Source: Papaver somniferum (taxonomy: Eukaryota; Streptophyta; Magnoliopsida; Ranunculales; Papaveraceae). Taken from it: DNA of 64,000 nt. This document shows, piece by piece, positions 11,408-22,832 of the stretch; within the stretch, counting starts at the first letter, position 1; every line of letters starts with the position of its first letter. A model generated the notes under the pieces. The model saw nothing but the letters and a program-made list of their open reading frames with translations, searched no databases and had not been told where the DNA came from. The position numbers were made by a program, and so were the translations under genes. The DNA lies in contig NW_020621936.1 in NCBI RefSeq assembly GCF_003573695.1, positions 7,688,001-7,752,000 on the forward strand, in the 5' to 3' direction.

Positions 11408-12199
11408 GTTAATTGGATGTGTAGATGAAAGTTACACATGTTGCATATCACCACGTAACAAAATTCATCTTACAATAACAAAATTACAGTTTCAATGTAG
11501 AAACAAAATAATTACTCAATGTAGACAAAAAAAAAACATAACTCTTAATCAAATTTTATAGGTGGATCACTCGATGTTGATCTTCGTTCTTCACTTTCAA
11601 ACTACCGATTTCACTCCAATCTCAATTTCACTTGATCTACGCCATCACTACCATCGGCACCATCAACATTCTTGTAACCACTACCACCACTATAAGAAGA
11701 GTGCCATAACCAGAAATACAAGCTAATTAACATAGAACTTCTCATATAACAACTTCGATTTGATTTCCTAGATGAGGAAGATAAAAAAAGCAAGATCAAG
11801 AAACAAGCCAAATTTTAACAATAAGAAGAACATCTTTAAATTCGAAACCATAACAACATTGTCAAATTCAAATAAACAAATATCAAAACATAAAGCATAG
11901 AATATCGTTAAAATCGAAGGAAACAAATATGATGATCAACGGTCTTCGTTTTCGGCATCCTTATTTTTTTCCTTTCATGTTTCTGATTTTTTCTTTAGTT
12001 TTTTTCAATCGATCGATTTGTTTTCTGGAGTATTGTTTTTGCTTTGGTTCGAAATATTTGAACAATTTCATGGTTTTCTCAGATTTAGTTTTTTTTTCTC
12101 TTGACTTGTTTTGTTTTCTCTACCTACTTTCTCTCTCCTAAGCACAAAAATGGTCGGTTGATTTGAAAAAAAAAAAGTTTAAGCATATATAAACTAAAA
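11408..12199. other. Body of the large TIR element, no gene seen
   Basis: One minisatellite unit, then A/T-rich sequence with poly-A and poly-T runs. A proline-free CCAC-rich stretch near 11660-11700 and Phe/Leu-rich shadow ORFs carry no family signal. Confidence 0.4.
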
Positions 12200-12249
12200 G
12201 GTATTTAGGTCATTGCAATATAAAATAAAAATATATTTAAATCTGGGCC

Positions 12250-12450
12250 TGAATATATATATCTTTTAATTAGGGGCCTGATATTACGGATTATCCATGG
12301 GGCCTTAGCTAAATTTTCCATTTGAGTTTTTCCCTACAGGCCTACCCGGGATTATGTTACCGGTTATTCAAATGGGAAAATAAGGCTAAGGCCTGATCCA
12401 TGGGTTACACATAATATCAAGTCCTTAATTAAAAAAAGCTTAAAAATCTA
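12250..12450. repeat. Large imperfect inverted repeat (fold-back)
   Basis: The left arm (about 12262-12332, including CCATGGGGCCTTAGCTAAA and TTTTCCATTTGAG) is the imperfect reverse complement of the right arm (about 12366-12435, CAAATGGGAAAATAAGGC and CTAAGGCCTGATCCATGGG). The spacer is about 30 bp around CCTACCCGGG. The transcript would fold into a hairpin of about 65 bp. It may be a fold-back MITE. Confidence 0.65.
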
Positions 12451-12554
12451 GGTCCCAAAATATTAAAAGACGTTGATATCCTTATGCATATTGTCAAACC
12501 CATAATTAAATAAAAATTAAATGTAGGCCCAAAATTATTAAAATATAGTATGAT

Positions 12555-12670
12555 GATGTTCCAACCAACTCCGACCACTACATCCATCGCCACCAGCCAC
12601 CTCTGACCACCACTGTCAAACCACCTCCGACCACCACTACCACCGCCAACCACCGCCGACCACCACCAAC
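12555..12670. repeat. CCACC/CGACCACC-rich simple repeat
   Basis: Degenerate repeats of ACCACCTCCGACCACC-type words, ending just before a new tract of the TTACACATG minisatellite. Confidence 0.75.
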
Positions 12671-12965
12671 ATATGGATGTGTACACAAAAGTTACACATG
12701 CATATGGCATGTGTATCCATAAGTTACACAACTATATGGCATGTGTAATGCAAAGTTACACTTGTATATAGATGTGTACTCAGTAGTTACACATACATAT
12801 GGGATAACATGATTACATGTGTATGACATGTGTGCGCAGAAGTTACACATGCGTATGGCATGTGTATCTACAAGTTACACATGCATATGTCATGTATAAT
12901 AAAAAGTTACACATGCATATGAATGTGTACTCATCAGTTATATATCAAAACTACACATACAAAAA
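12667..12965. repeat. TTACACATG minisatellite, second tract
   Basis: At least eight units of the form GTTACACATGCATATGGCATGTGTA, with nearly perfect spaced palindromes: GTTACACATGC and GCATGTGTAAC arms. Same motif as 2740-5034. Confidence 0.85.
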
Positions 12966-14389
12966 ATATATGTATTAATTTAATATTCACTTACAATAAT
13001 TTGTCCATTTATCAATTATAGTAATTTTTCCGTTTATCAAAAAACAGGCGACTAATTTGCTTGGAGAAATACAAGCTAATTAGCTAAATCCTTGAGTCAA
13101 TATGGAATCCTTGAGGAAGATTGGGCTCCTATTTCACCATCTACCTATGCATCTCTAGTCTCTACAGTACTAGTGAATATCAGCAAATCTCAATGTTCTA
13201 GTGGTAGAATAGTCTGGTGCACTCTTTTTTTCTTCTTTTTTTTTTCTTTTTTGTGCTTGTCATCTTGCAAATGAAAAGGAGATTGCAACATGTTATCTAT
13301 AAGAAGATGTGAAATCAAGTAACTAAAACCAGATCTTAAGAAACAACTTTGCAGAAAGAATTCAAATTTTTTGCAAACTCACAACAAGTGCTCATAAAAC
13401 ATACCAAAGTGATAACAATCTCTTTTTAAATTTAGGAAAAATCATAAAAGAAAATGTTTTTGGAAAGCTTAAATTTAAATAGGGGAGACTCATATTCTTC
13501 TCTAAGCTAGCTCCTCCTCAGACCATTACAAGCTTACTTCGGTCAGATACACTAACCTAGATGTGTAAACAAAAGTTACATACGACATATGTAATTTAAA
13601 GTTACGCATGCATATAACATGTGTAAGCCGAAGTTACACACTCAATTAAAAACTTTCGGCAATGCATTTTATGCGAGTCTTAAGTGAGCCTAAAATCCAA
13701 ATGTGAAGCCAGTAAAAACATCAATGCTACTACAACAATCAGTGAAATAAGATGCATCATGCATGCCTAGATAGAGGGACACTATTTTAAACATGTGTAT
13801 GGCTTGTGTAATCTGCAGTTACAATGCAATGGGAATGAAAGTATGTCTAAACCTTTTAAGATAACAGACGACTCAGTAGTCAGACCCTTTAAAACATCCC
13901 ATTAACCGACTAAACATCCAGCTAGTAATTATAATAACAGAAACCTCACAGAAGCCATCGATGAAATGAAACAAGTCGAACAAACTTCTTATGGCTATCA
14001 TCCAAAACCGCAAATCAAAATACAGATTCAATGGATTGGTTTCACATTAACGACATTTTTGGTTCAGTTTAAATATGTTAATATATCTCATGATATTAAT
14101 TTCCAAAGCTAGTCTATCAATCAAGTCAAGTGAATTGCTTGTATAAGTTTCAAATGAAATAAACCAAAGGTATTGGCATTTAAAAATCGAAACACAAACC
14201 TTGATCCTTGTACTTATGATACTATTGAACAAGCTCTGTGTAGTTTGGGGTAGTCAATCCACTACAAAAAACAATCCAAAAACAAATAAAGCAATTAAAA
14301 TTATTGCCAGCACCATTCAATATTTTTCATCATACATTGACCATAAATGAACCAAGAATCATGTAGAGACATATCATCGTGTAAGCTTA
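12966..14389. other. Body of the large TIR element, no gene seen
   Basis: A/T-rich. Isolated minisatellite units lie at 13558-13650 and 13795-13825. A short GC-richer stretch at 13040-13210 (open from 13092 in one frame) has no recognisable product. Nothing else can be named. Confidence 0.4.
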
Positions 14390-14535
14390 CACCAGCTGAC
14401 TTATGTAACTGAGAGTTACACATGCATATAGCATGTGTAATTAGGAGATACACATGCATCTGACTTGTGTAACTTTCAGTTACACATGCATATTACTAGT
14501 GTAACTAGGAGTTACACATGCATATGGCTAGTAGT
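14390..14535. repeat. TTACACATG minisatellite, third tract
   Basis: About five units with GTTACACATGCATAT cores, followed by a (GATG)n run at 14534-14550. Single further units lie at 15122-15170 and 15372-15455. Confidence 0.8.
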
Positions 14536-15664
14536 GATGGATGGATGGATAAATTCAATCAAATATGAGATGATGATCATATTTACAAAGTAAATAATCA
14601 AATGCACAAAGGATGAACACTACATGCCTAACTTCACCAGTGAAAGCACTTCATTTCTTCACCCAGCAAGCAGCCACTTGAATCTCATGATACACTGAAA
14701 TTTTAGCCGAGGTAAGGAACACAAATGGAGGACTGACCACAACCTTTGTACAAAAAACATTCCCAACTACATTTAAATACTTTTAATCTATAGAAAGACA
14801 AATGTAATAGCGCATTCACAACATTATCAGTACATACATTCACCAACAACATCTATGGATGCAATTTCAGCACCATTAATGTGTCAACAATCTTCTTCAC
14901 TTGGTCCTCGATTCCATTTTGAAATTCCACAATTACTCAATTATGAATTCCACCTCCTATTCCTCATTTCATTGTTTCAGCGCCAACTCCAATTCTAGGA
15001 AAACCATCTTACAAAAATACCATAAATAAGCAGTCAATTTATTGAGTTATTGGCAATCTGAAGAATAACAGAAAGCAATAAGCTTTTATGAGATTAAAAA
15101 GAACAATACACACAACAATGTATAACCAGTTTTACATGCACTTGACAAGTGTAAATAGGAGTTACACATGTATGACGTATTTGGTTAGAGAGAATGGAAT
15201 CAGCTTCCTGGTAATATAATTCCATTACCATGTCTGGAAAAAGGAATAGAGGGCGGTTAGGATTAGGATTCCCATAAAGAAAGGGAATAAAAAATCCATG
15301 GAGGGCAGTAGGTTTAGAATTCTCCCTCCTTAGGGAATAAGATTACTGGGAATAAACTTTCCTTTGAATAGTGTAACTAGGAGTTACAAATGCATCTGAA
15401 TAGTGTAACTGAGAGTTAGATATGCACCTGACTTGTGTAACTGAGAGTTACACATCCATATAATGCAAATAAATGTCTAATGTACACCTAACTCGTAATT
15501 AAGAAACACTAGCATTGCAAAAATTTGTGTCGCATAAACAATGTATAAAAAATAGAGCTCTTCAGATGTCATCTATTCATGTCCCAAAGGTGCAACACAA
15601 TATAAAGAATTTGGCAAATATATCCGCTAATTAGGTCCCAAATATGCTACAAAACTGGCGTATT
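14536..15664. other. Body of the large TIR element up to the gypsy insertion
   Basis: No gene. 15170-15370 is a GGAAT-rich block (GGAATAGAGGGCGG, GGGAATAAGATTACTGGG) that looks like a small inserted element, but I could not pair its ends. The sequence ends at GTATT, the left target duplication of T-outer. Confidence 0.4.
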
Positions 15665-16129
15665 TGTAGTTGCAGGAAATCCTACACTACACCCCTCATA
15701 TGATTTCATTATTAATCAACTCATTTTTTAGGTTTACACTCTTAATTTTATTGATCAACATTTGAATATTCTTACAAGAAAAGATAAAGAAATCAAAAAT
15801 GATCTCTGCTCTAGACTTTCTCTCTCCTATTTACTTGTTTCTTACTCAAAAAAGATCTTTCTCCTTTCTTTACAACTTGAACGACTATTTATAGGGAAAT
15901 ACATAGTGGATGACAGCTAATCTGTCCTTTATTTTCGGGTATGATCTGCGACATTCTGGCAACCTTACAAATATTAATTTTCGCAAGCTCTCTAATTTTC
16001 GCAGGACTATCACATCTTTCTCTTGATCTTAGCTGACGTCATTTATTTTATTCTTCCTGAAATTGTTCTGCGACGCTGTTGTATTGTGTTGTTGATAATT
16101 TCGCTGAAATATTGTCGCTGCGAGATTCT
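15665..16129 (-). repeat. 3' LTR of T-outer, end clipped
   Basis: Begins TGTAGTTGCAGG. Relative to the other three LTRs it lacks the last nine bases GATCCTACA. The deletion continues into the element, removing the polypurine tract and the region that in the inner copy holds the antisense promoter candidate. Confidence 0.85.
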
Positions 16130-17768
16130 TTTTATTTTCTATGCAATTTCATCGTTCTTCTGCAAATTCCATTATTGCAACTTTTCTTCTTTCTTCTTCA
16201 ATCTTTTTAAGTTCTTCTTCATCTTCATACTATTTCTTCTGCAGATCTTCATAGTTCGTAATTTTCTTCGAAACAATCTCCCTGCTATTGTTTTCCATGG
16301 ATTCATCAAGGTTAGTTTTATTTTTTCTTCTTTATGAATTTTGTTGAAATTGATCTTGTTTATTGCCTTATTTGATGTTGTTTATGTGATTCCCATACTC
16401 TTCTTATTTCAGCAAAAGCGCCTCCAACACTAGATTTACAGTTCAGAACCCTAACATTCCCAAATCGCAGCATAAGGTTGTTGCGCATAAAAGAAAGTCT
16501 GCGAATGAGAAGGTAGTAAGAAACAATATCCTTTTCTAATAACAATATTGTTGCCTCTGTTTCTTATCTGGATTGTAATTCGCAGGGTGATAAAGATGTT
16601 AATAAACCTCTCAAGAAATCTAGCCACCTTAAAACTGTTCCAACTTCTGTTCCCTTCCACTTACTCATCTCTTCTAAATCTCCTGCGACATCTTCGCAAG
16701 ATAAACCTTTATCTCTAATTCGCGAAAAAGCTGCCTCAGACTTCATTTCTTCAGCTGACCTTTCAATGATTGAAACCCCCCTTGTTGATCCTTCTGTGAA
16801 TGAAACCTCTTCTCTTCCCATTGAGAATGTTTCTCAACCTTCTATCTCAACCAGTTCTCTACCCAAGTCTCTTCCTCTTTCGAAAGAAACTGTGGAAGGG
16901 ATAGATATTGCCTTCAAAGTTTTATCTGAAGTTCTGGATGATGTCAAGAAGTCTTCTATTAATCCTATCAAGTCTAATGTTTGCGAAATTATGAGCAAGC
17001 ATTTGGGTTCTAACAGAGCTGCTTCGCAGACAGCTTTGGAAAAGAATGTAATGCTATTCGTCTCGAAAATCAGAAGCTTCAGAATGTTTTGCTGGATCGT
17101 GACAATCTTCGCAAGAAGAATGATGAATTGAGAGGTATGATTTTCTTATCTGTGTCTTTAATTTGCCTTTTTAATGGTTTTATCCTTCCCATATTTAATT
17201 ATCCTTGAAATCCCTCTTTCGCATGTTAAGCTTTAAACCAGAAACAAATAATGGAGAGATATCAATTTGAATCTGCTGTTGAAGAAGCCCGTGTTGATAA
17301 AGAAATCTTGATGGATCAATATAACCAAATAGATAACCTCTATTCATATTCTCTTGATCATATAAATAATCTTACCAATGAAAATACCCAATTAGTTCAA
17401 AGACAAGATTTATTAAGTAATGAAGTATCTCGTCTTTCTTATTCTTTAACTAAAGCTAATTTAGGGATGGAAACTTTATCAGATGAGAATAAAACCTTAT
17501 CTCAAGAGAAGCGAACTTATTCAAATAAGATGGCGATATCTTCGCAAAAACTTAGTATTCTTCAAAGAGTATGTGATGACCAAGAGCAATCTCTTCGCTC
17601 TTTGAGAAATGAACTTAAAGAAGTAACAGAGTCATCTATCGCTGAAAAAGATACACTCATTCAAGGTAGAATAGCTTTAAGTGTAAAGGCGAATCAACTT
17701 AAAGAAAAATATTCCAAATTAGAAGAATCTTATTCTTCTCTTGCGAAGAAAAATGCCTTCCTTATTTC

Positions 17769-18240
17769 TGTAGTTGCAGGAAATCCTACACTACACTCTT
17801 CATGTGATTTCATTATTAATCAACTCATTTTATGTTTATATTCCTAATTTTATTGATTAATCTTTGGATATTCTTACAAGAAAAGATAAAGAACTCAAGA
17901 ATGATCTGTGCTCTAAAATTTCTCTCTCCTATTTACTTGTTTCTTACTCAAAAAAAGATCTCCCATCTCTTTACAATTCGAACGACTATTTATAAGGAAA
18001 TACATAGTGGATGACTGCTAATTTGTCCCTTATTTTCGGATATGGTTTGCGACATTCTCGCAACCTTACAGATGTTAATTTCGCAAACTCTCTAATTTTC
18101 GCAGGGTTATCATATCTTTCTCGTGATCTTAGCTGGCGTCATTTATTTTATCATTTCTAAAATTGTTCTGCGACGCTGTTGTATTGTGTGTCACTGATAA
18201 TTTCGCTGAAACATTGTCATTGCGAGATTCTGATCCTACA
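17769..18240 (-). repeat. 3' LTR of T-inner
   Basis: TGTAGTTGCAGG to GATCCTACA, 472 bp, complete. The purine-rich complement of 18241-18262 (AGAAGAGGCAAGA) immediately precedes it on the minus strand and is the likely polypurine tract. Confidence 0.92.
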
Positions 18241-18425
18241 TCTTGCCTCTTCTCATATCTTCTCTACAAAGTAGAGAATGATGTGAGAAATGCCGCATCT
18301 GTTCATCCTTTCATATTCTACATTTATCACACGTATTCTCTCTTCCATTTATTTCTTGACACGTCTTCTGTAACCGCTTTTCTTTTCGTCTTAATGGTGT
18401 TTATTTCTTCGAGTAAAAAATCTCA

Positions 18426-18462
18426 TTTATATACTCTTCTTCCCCCCTTTTTCCACTTTTCT
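18426..18462 (+). promoter_or_regulatory. Candidate promoter of the antisense gene of T-inner
   Basis: TTTATATA at 18426-18433 is followed by a pyrimidine patch (CTCTTCTTCCCCCC), which is a typical plant core-promoter pairing. It lies about 160 bp before the ATG at 18594. In T-outer this stretch is deleted. Function is inferred from position and sequence only. Confidence 0.4.
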
Positions 18463-18593
18463 TTTTACTTTCTCTTCTATTTTTATTCTCTCATCTCTGC
18501 AACTTTGTTATTCTTCTGCAAATTCTGCTGCTGTAATTTTTTCTTCCTTCAATCCTTTTACTTTATATACATTCCCATACTCTATATTCAAAC

Positions 18594-21310
18594 ATGGCTC
18601 CAAGTGGTCATAGATATGAGAAGAATTTACAAGACGTCCAAAAAGATCTTGCTGAGAAAGTTTTCACACTCTCCACCATTCCTGGTGAGAATGCCAAATC
18701 AATTCTTTCTGTCAAGCTTTTCTCTGATCAATATTGTGATGATCAATTGATCATAATTTCGCTAGGTCAGATTCTCGCAGGTCTCCCTATTCCTCTTTAT
18801 AACCCAGATCTTCCTTTATTTTATGAAATTCTCGCTCATTTGGGATTTTCGCGAGCCATCTTCCAACTGAGTGGGGACTGCATCCCTTTGATGCTAGAGT
18901 TCACTAATCGTGGTGCTGGTAAAGTATCTATGTATTCCAAAGAACTTAGGGATCCTAAATTCGCAAACTTAGAGATAGTTGCTGAGAAGTATACAATAGC
19001 GAATTTCTTTGAGAACTACGAACTTATCTCCATGAAGAAAGAGAATACTCGCTGGGGTATTCGCTTAAAAAGGAAAGATAATATTGATGAAGCCAAAATT
19101 CTTATACAAGATATTGATTGGCATTCTGGTAAAAACACAACTCCTCGCCAATCCAAAGATGATAAATGGTGTGTTTTTCCTTTAATGCTAAAAGGACCCT
19201 ACATTGTTGGGTCAAATATTCTTCCTGCGAATCTCGCTGCTTATCGACCTTGGGTTTTCTCTTGGCCCGAAAAGAAGAAAGAAGTATGTTCTCCCTTTAA
19301 ATCATTTTATATTTATTTATTTATTGATTTTTACTATTCTGTTCGCTAACTCTTGCGACATTCCGCAGATCCAAAAACTGAAACATAGTTATAACAGGAT
19401 TGGGAAATCTAATACTCTGTTAGCTCTTCGCTCATACACAGATGAGGTAAGAAATTTTCTCTTATGATTTTAAATAGTACTGTTACTTCCATGCTTCCAT
19501 TTCTTATTTCTATCTGTGTGTGAAGATTATTGCTGAAGTAGAAGAATTTGCTGATGTTGCGAAGATTGGTGATAAAGGTAAAGGTGCTCTTCGCAGGGAA
19601 AAATCAACTGGTCCTCCTCCAAAGAAAAGGAAAGTTCGTTATTCTTCCCCTTAAAATATCCCTGCTCACGAAAATTCTGAAAGTGATAAGGGTGATGAGG
19701 ACAACGATGATATTGCTGCAAGTGAAGATTCTCCACCTGAATCTTCTATGGCTAAGTTATCTGGCCTCTTTTATGATTCTCTACAAGGAATGGGAGATAG
19801 AAAATTCGCAGATATCTGCAAAGCTCTCGCTACCCTTTGCGATGTTCCTTTACTGGATGGTGATAGCTCTCTTCGTGGAGTTTATAGATCAGTGACTCCC
19901 GATTTTTTGCATTCTCTCAATAGTCTGGTATATTTTTATCCTTTTACTTCTTCATTGTTATAATTCAAAATTTCTTTCTATATTAATATTTTTTATATTT
20001 TTTCGCATGCTGGAAAAGCTTCTTTTATTGTTGCCTCAGATCTAGAGAGAAGACGTGAAAATCTTGAAAAGAAGAATCTTCAATTTCGCAAAAAGAATGA
20101 AGAATTGGAAGCTGAAGTTAAAGGTCTTCGCGAGAAAAATAGACAATTAGAAATTGATTCTTCCTCGTATAAGAACAAAATTTATAGTCTTCGGCAAGCT
20201 AATAATCAGCTTTACGGTATGTTATTTTTCTCTTTTCTCTTTATTCATTCATCCTGTTGTCTTATCTTATTTAAACGATCCTTTTTGCAGACATTTATGG
20301 TCTTTCTGATGAAGCTACCCTTCTTCGTTCATTTCCTAATTCCTTGGATAATTATACCCTTCTTGAGCGTCTTAATAATTCCTTAAATAGCTTCTCGAAT
20401 GATAGAATTTCTTCTCTTTCTCTAAATGAGCTTAGATCTAAATTTCACCTCTTAAAAATTGATCATAGATCTAGTTTAGGCTTAGCCAATCGATTTAAGC
20501 GTCTCCTTCTTGATTCTAAAGAAAAAACCAATGAGTTAAGAACCAAAATTAGTGGTCTCATAGATGATAAGGATCGCATCTCTGACCAAGGTTCCAAGGC
20601 TCTGGCGAGGTTCCAAGAGGCTCTTCTTGAAGTTCAACTTGAACGAGATGAAGCTAACCGCAAGAATATCGAACTCTGCGAAAGGGTAAATCAAATTCGT
20701 TCTCGTCTTCTTATAAGTAGTGAGGATGAATTTGTTTGGGCTGCGAAAATCTTAGATGATGCTAGAAAAGACTTAGGTGTAAATGTTAGTCTTCAAGTTG
20801 AACATACATCCTTGATTAGAGATATGATTTCTGACAGAGAAGGTTACTAACTGCTCTTCTTTACTAATTTTTTGTTTCTTATGAATTCTCATCAAGTTAA
20901 TAATTGATTGTCTTTTGCTCGCAGATTCTGAAAATAGATATCGCGAAAATATTGAGGAACTCGAGGCTGAAAAGGAGGAACTCGCAAAGAATCTTTCTTC
21001 TCGCAACAACAAATATTCTAGATTAAAGAATCAAATGAAGATCACTGTTGCGAATTTTCAGAATGATGCTATGCATTTTCGCAATCAAACTATCCAAATG
21101 GTTTGTGATGATCATAATATCCCACATTCTGATTATCCTTGTCTTTTGGAAGAAATCCCACATAATACTCCCAGTTTGATTATCTCTGATAACGAAGCTG
21201 ACGATGAAGAATCTGATAGTGATGGAAGTTCTGATGGTGATGAAGATTCTGACGCAGACGAAGAAGGGAATAAGTCTAATGAAGATAATGAAGGATTAAC
21301 CAAGAAGTAG
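18594..21310 (+). pseudogene. Antisense six-exon gene of T-inner: N-domain, NLS, coiled coil, acidic tail
   Basis: Exons by GT-AG rules: 18594-19283, 19369-19446, 19526-19927, 20040-20216, 20291-20842, 20925-21310. The last two introns are phase 1 and join cleanly. The exon 3/4 junction is one base out of phase, and exon 3 has an in-frame TAA at 19652. Exon 1 encodes a 230-residue globular-looking domain rich in aromatic residues, ending WPEKKKE; it is distantly reminiscent of the plant domain called putative gypsy-type transposon (Transposase_28), which I cannot confirm. Exon 3 has PPPKKRKVR, a monopartite nuclear-localisation motif. Exons 4-6 are coiled coil, and the tail is an Asp/Glu/Ser run. 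It lies between pol's end and the 3' LTR, antisense to gag. Confidence 0.65.
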
Positions 21311-21504
21311 TCTTTATTTCTTTCTTTGATTCTTTGTAATACTTGTACATTTATTTCTTCTTTCTGTATATTTGTGTTTCTTTCATTTTGACCTGCATTA
21401 GAACAATTCTTCTTTGCAATACAGTTAATCAATATAATCATTAATTCTTGAATTTTTGAGTAAATCTATCATATGGAAGCAAATAACATTTTCTAATTTC
21501 ATAC

Positions 21505-22632
21505 ATTCCCATACTTGCCTCTGTTATTTGAATCCAAATGAGAGATTTCATAAAATTTTCCTTATTGTATAACTTCGCAATCTTGTGCGAAGTAAATTTT
21601 GTTTCTTTTCAAAATCTCATTCATGTGTGGTCTTATTTTGCCTTCCTAATTAAAAGTCTTATTATGCCACCTCTTGTCATTGCGACAAAATCGCAGGACG
21701 TCCTTGCACGTTCATGCAAAAACCCATTGATCTTGCCTTAACATTTTCTTTTGTATTATGGACTCTTCAGGAATGTTGCGACAATATGACAGGCCTAAAT
21801 ATTCTTGCGAAAATAAAGCCCCATGACATTTCCGTCTTGCGACGAAATCGCAGGACGTTTTCGCACTTTCATGCGAAAACCCATTGATCTCGCCTTATCT
21901 TTTTCTTTTGTATTATTGCCTCTTCAGGATTGTTGCACAAATATGATAAGTCTTAATATCCTTGCGAATAAAAAGCCTCATGACATTTGCGTCTTAAGAC
22001 ACTTATCATCTCCCTAATGGAGGGTGCCGCCCTTATCTCCCCCCTGGTTTCCCCTTCAAGGAGGCGTACTTCTACCATACAAGGTTAGCTCCTCCCATCC
22101 AGTATTAACAACAACCAGTTATTTTCGTAGCCTCTTATCCCTTTTACCTATAGGCTTATGGTACGAGACTGCACCCTAAGTGGGGTTTTCTTCAGGCCGA
22201 GTGCAGTATAAGCCAAGACTTGTCAAGAATGGCAAGGTACGTTTCAAACGTCCCTGGCACTCTTGACTAAACCGTGTACCTCGACGCCTTGATCAGATAT
22301 ACATTCCTTGGGAGAGTTCTTATTACCTTAGTCGCCCAACCCAAGTCATATGCTTAAGCTGAGAATCCAAGGTGCCTCTCCCGGATGGGCTTTATTGACC
22401 CCAAATCTCCATGACTCAGGTTCCGGGGGTGGTGTAGCCTTTCCCTGAGCCATGCAACAGGTACCCCCCTTATATGACGTACTTTAGGTCTTACATTTGC
22501 CTCTTGCGAAATTGTATTCGCGAACTAGGGTGTACGCCATAAAGGTTCACCCCTTTCTCTTTTGTCATTCTTCTCTGATTATTTTCTGTAAAATTCATTA
22601 TCTCTGCGAAAGTCTCGCAAATCATTATATTG
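21505..22632. other. Conserved noncoding block of T-inner with 157-bp tandem repeat
   Basis: Closely matches 27583-28648 of T-outer over about 1.1 kb, although neither strand keeps an ORF. It begins with two 157-bp tandem units (from about 21660 and 21817, cores GCGACAAAATCGCAGGACG and GCGACGAAATCGCAGGACG) plus a partial third unit. A GC-richer part with GGAGGGTGCCGCCCTTATC and CTCAGGTTCCGG follows. The block lies between the ends of the sense pol and the antisense gene, so it may carry convergent terminators or other cis signals. Confidence 0.6.
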
Positions 22633-22832
22633 TCTTTGAATTTTGCAATCTCAATTTTGTTGTTCAATCAAATGTACTTTTGAGAATTTTACTTATTGCG
22701 AGAGTATCGCAACAACTTAATCATTCATACATTTATTGTTTTTATTACCTTTTCCATCCTCTGCTTCTTTATTATTTTCTGTTACTGCTTCCTTGGTAGT
22801 GGTACGTTCATCATTTTTATTCTGAGCTAGCA

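Noticed and set aside
12555..12670. Possible proline-rich extensin-like coding repeat (CCACC)
   Set aside because: Interrupted by stops in the frames that give Pro; simple-sequence DNA next to the minisatellite.
16023..16337. Phe-rich 104-codon frame
   Set aside because: Spans the LTR end and first intron of the antisense gene; pyrimidine-rich leader, not coding.
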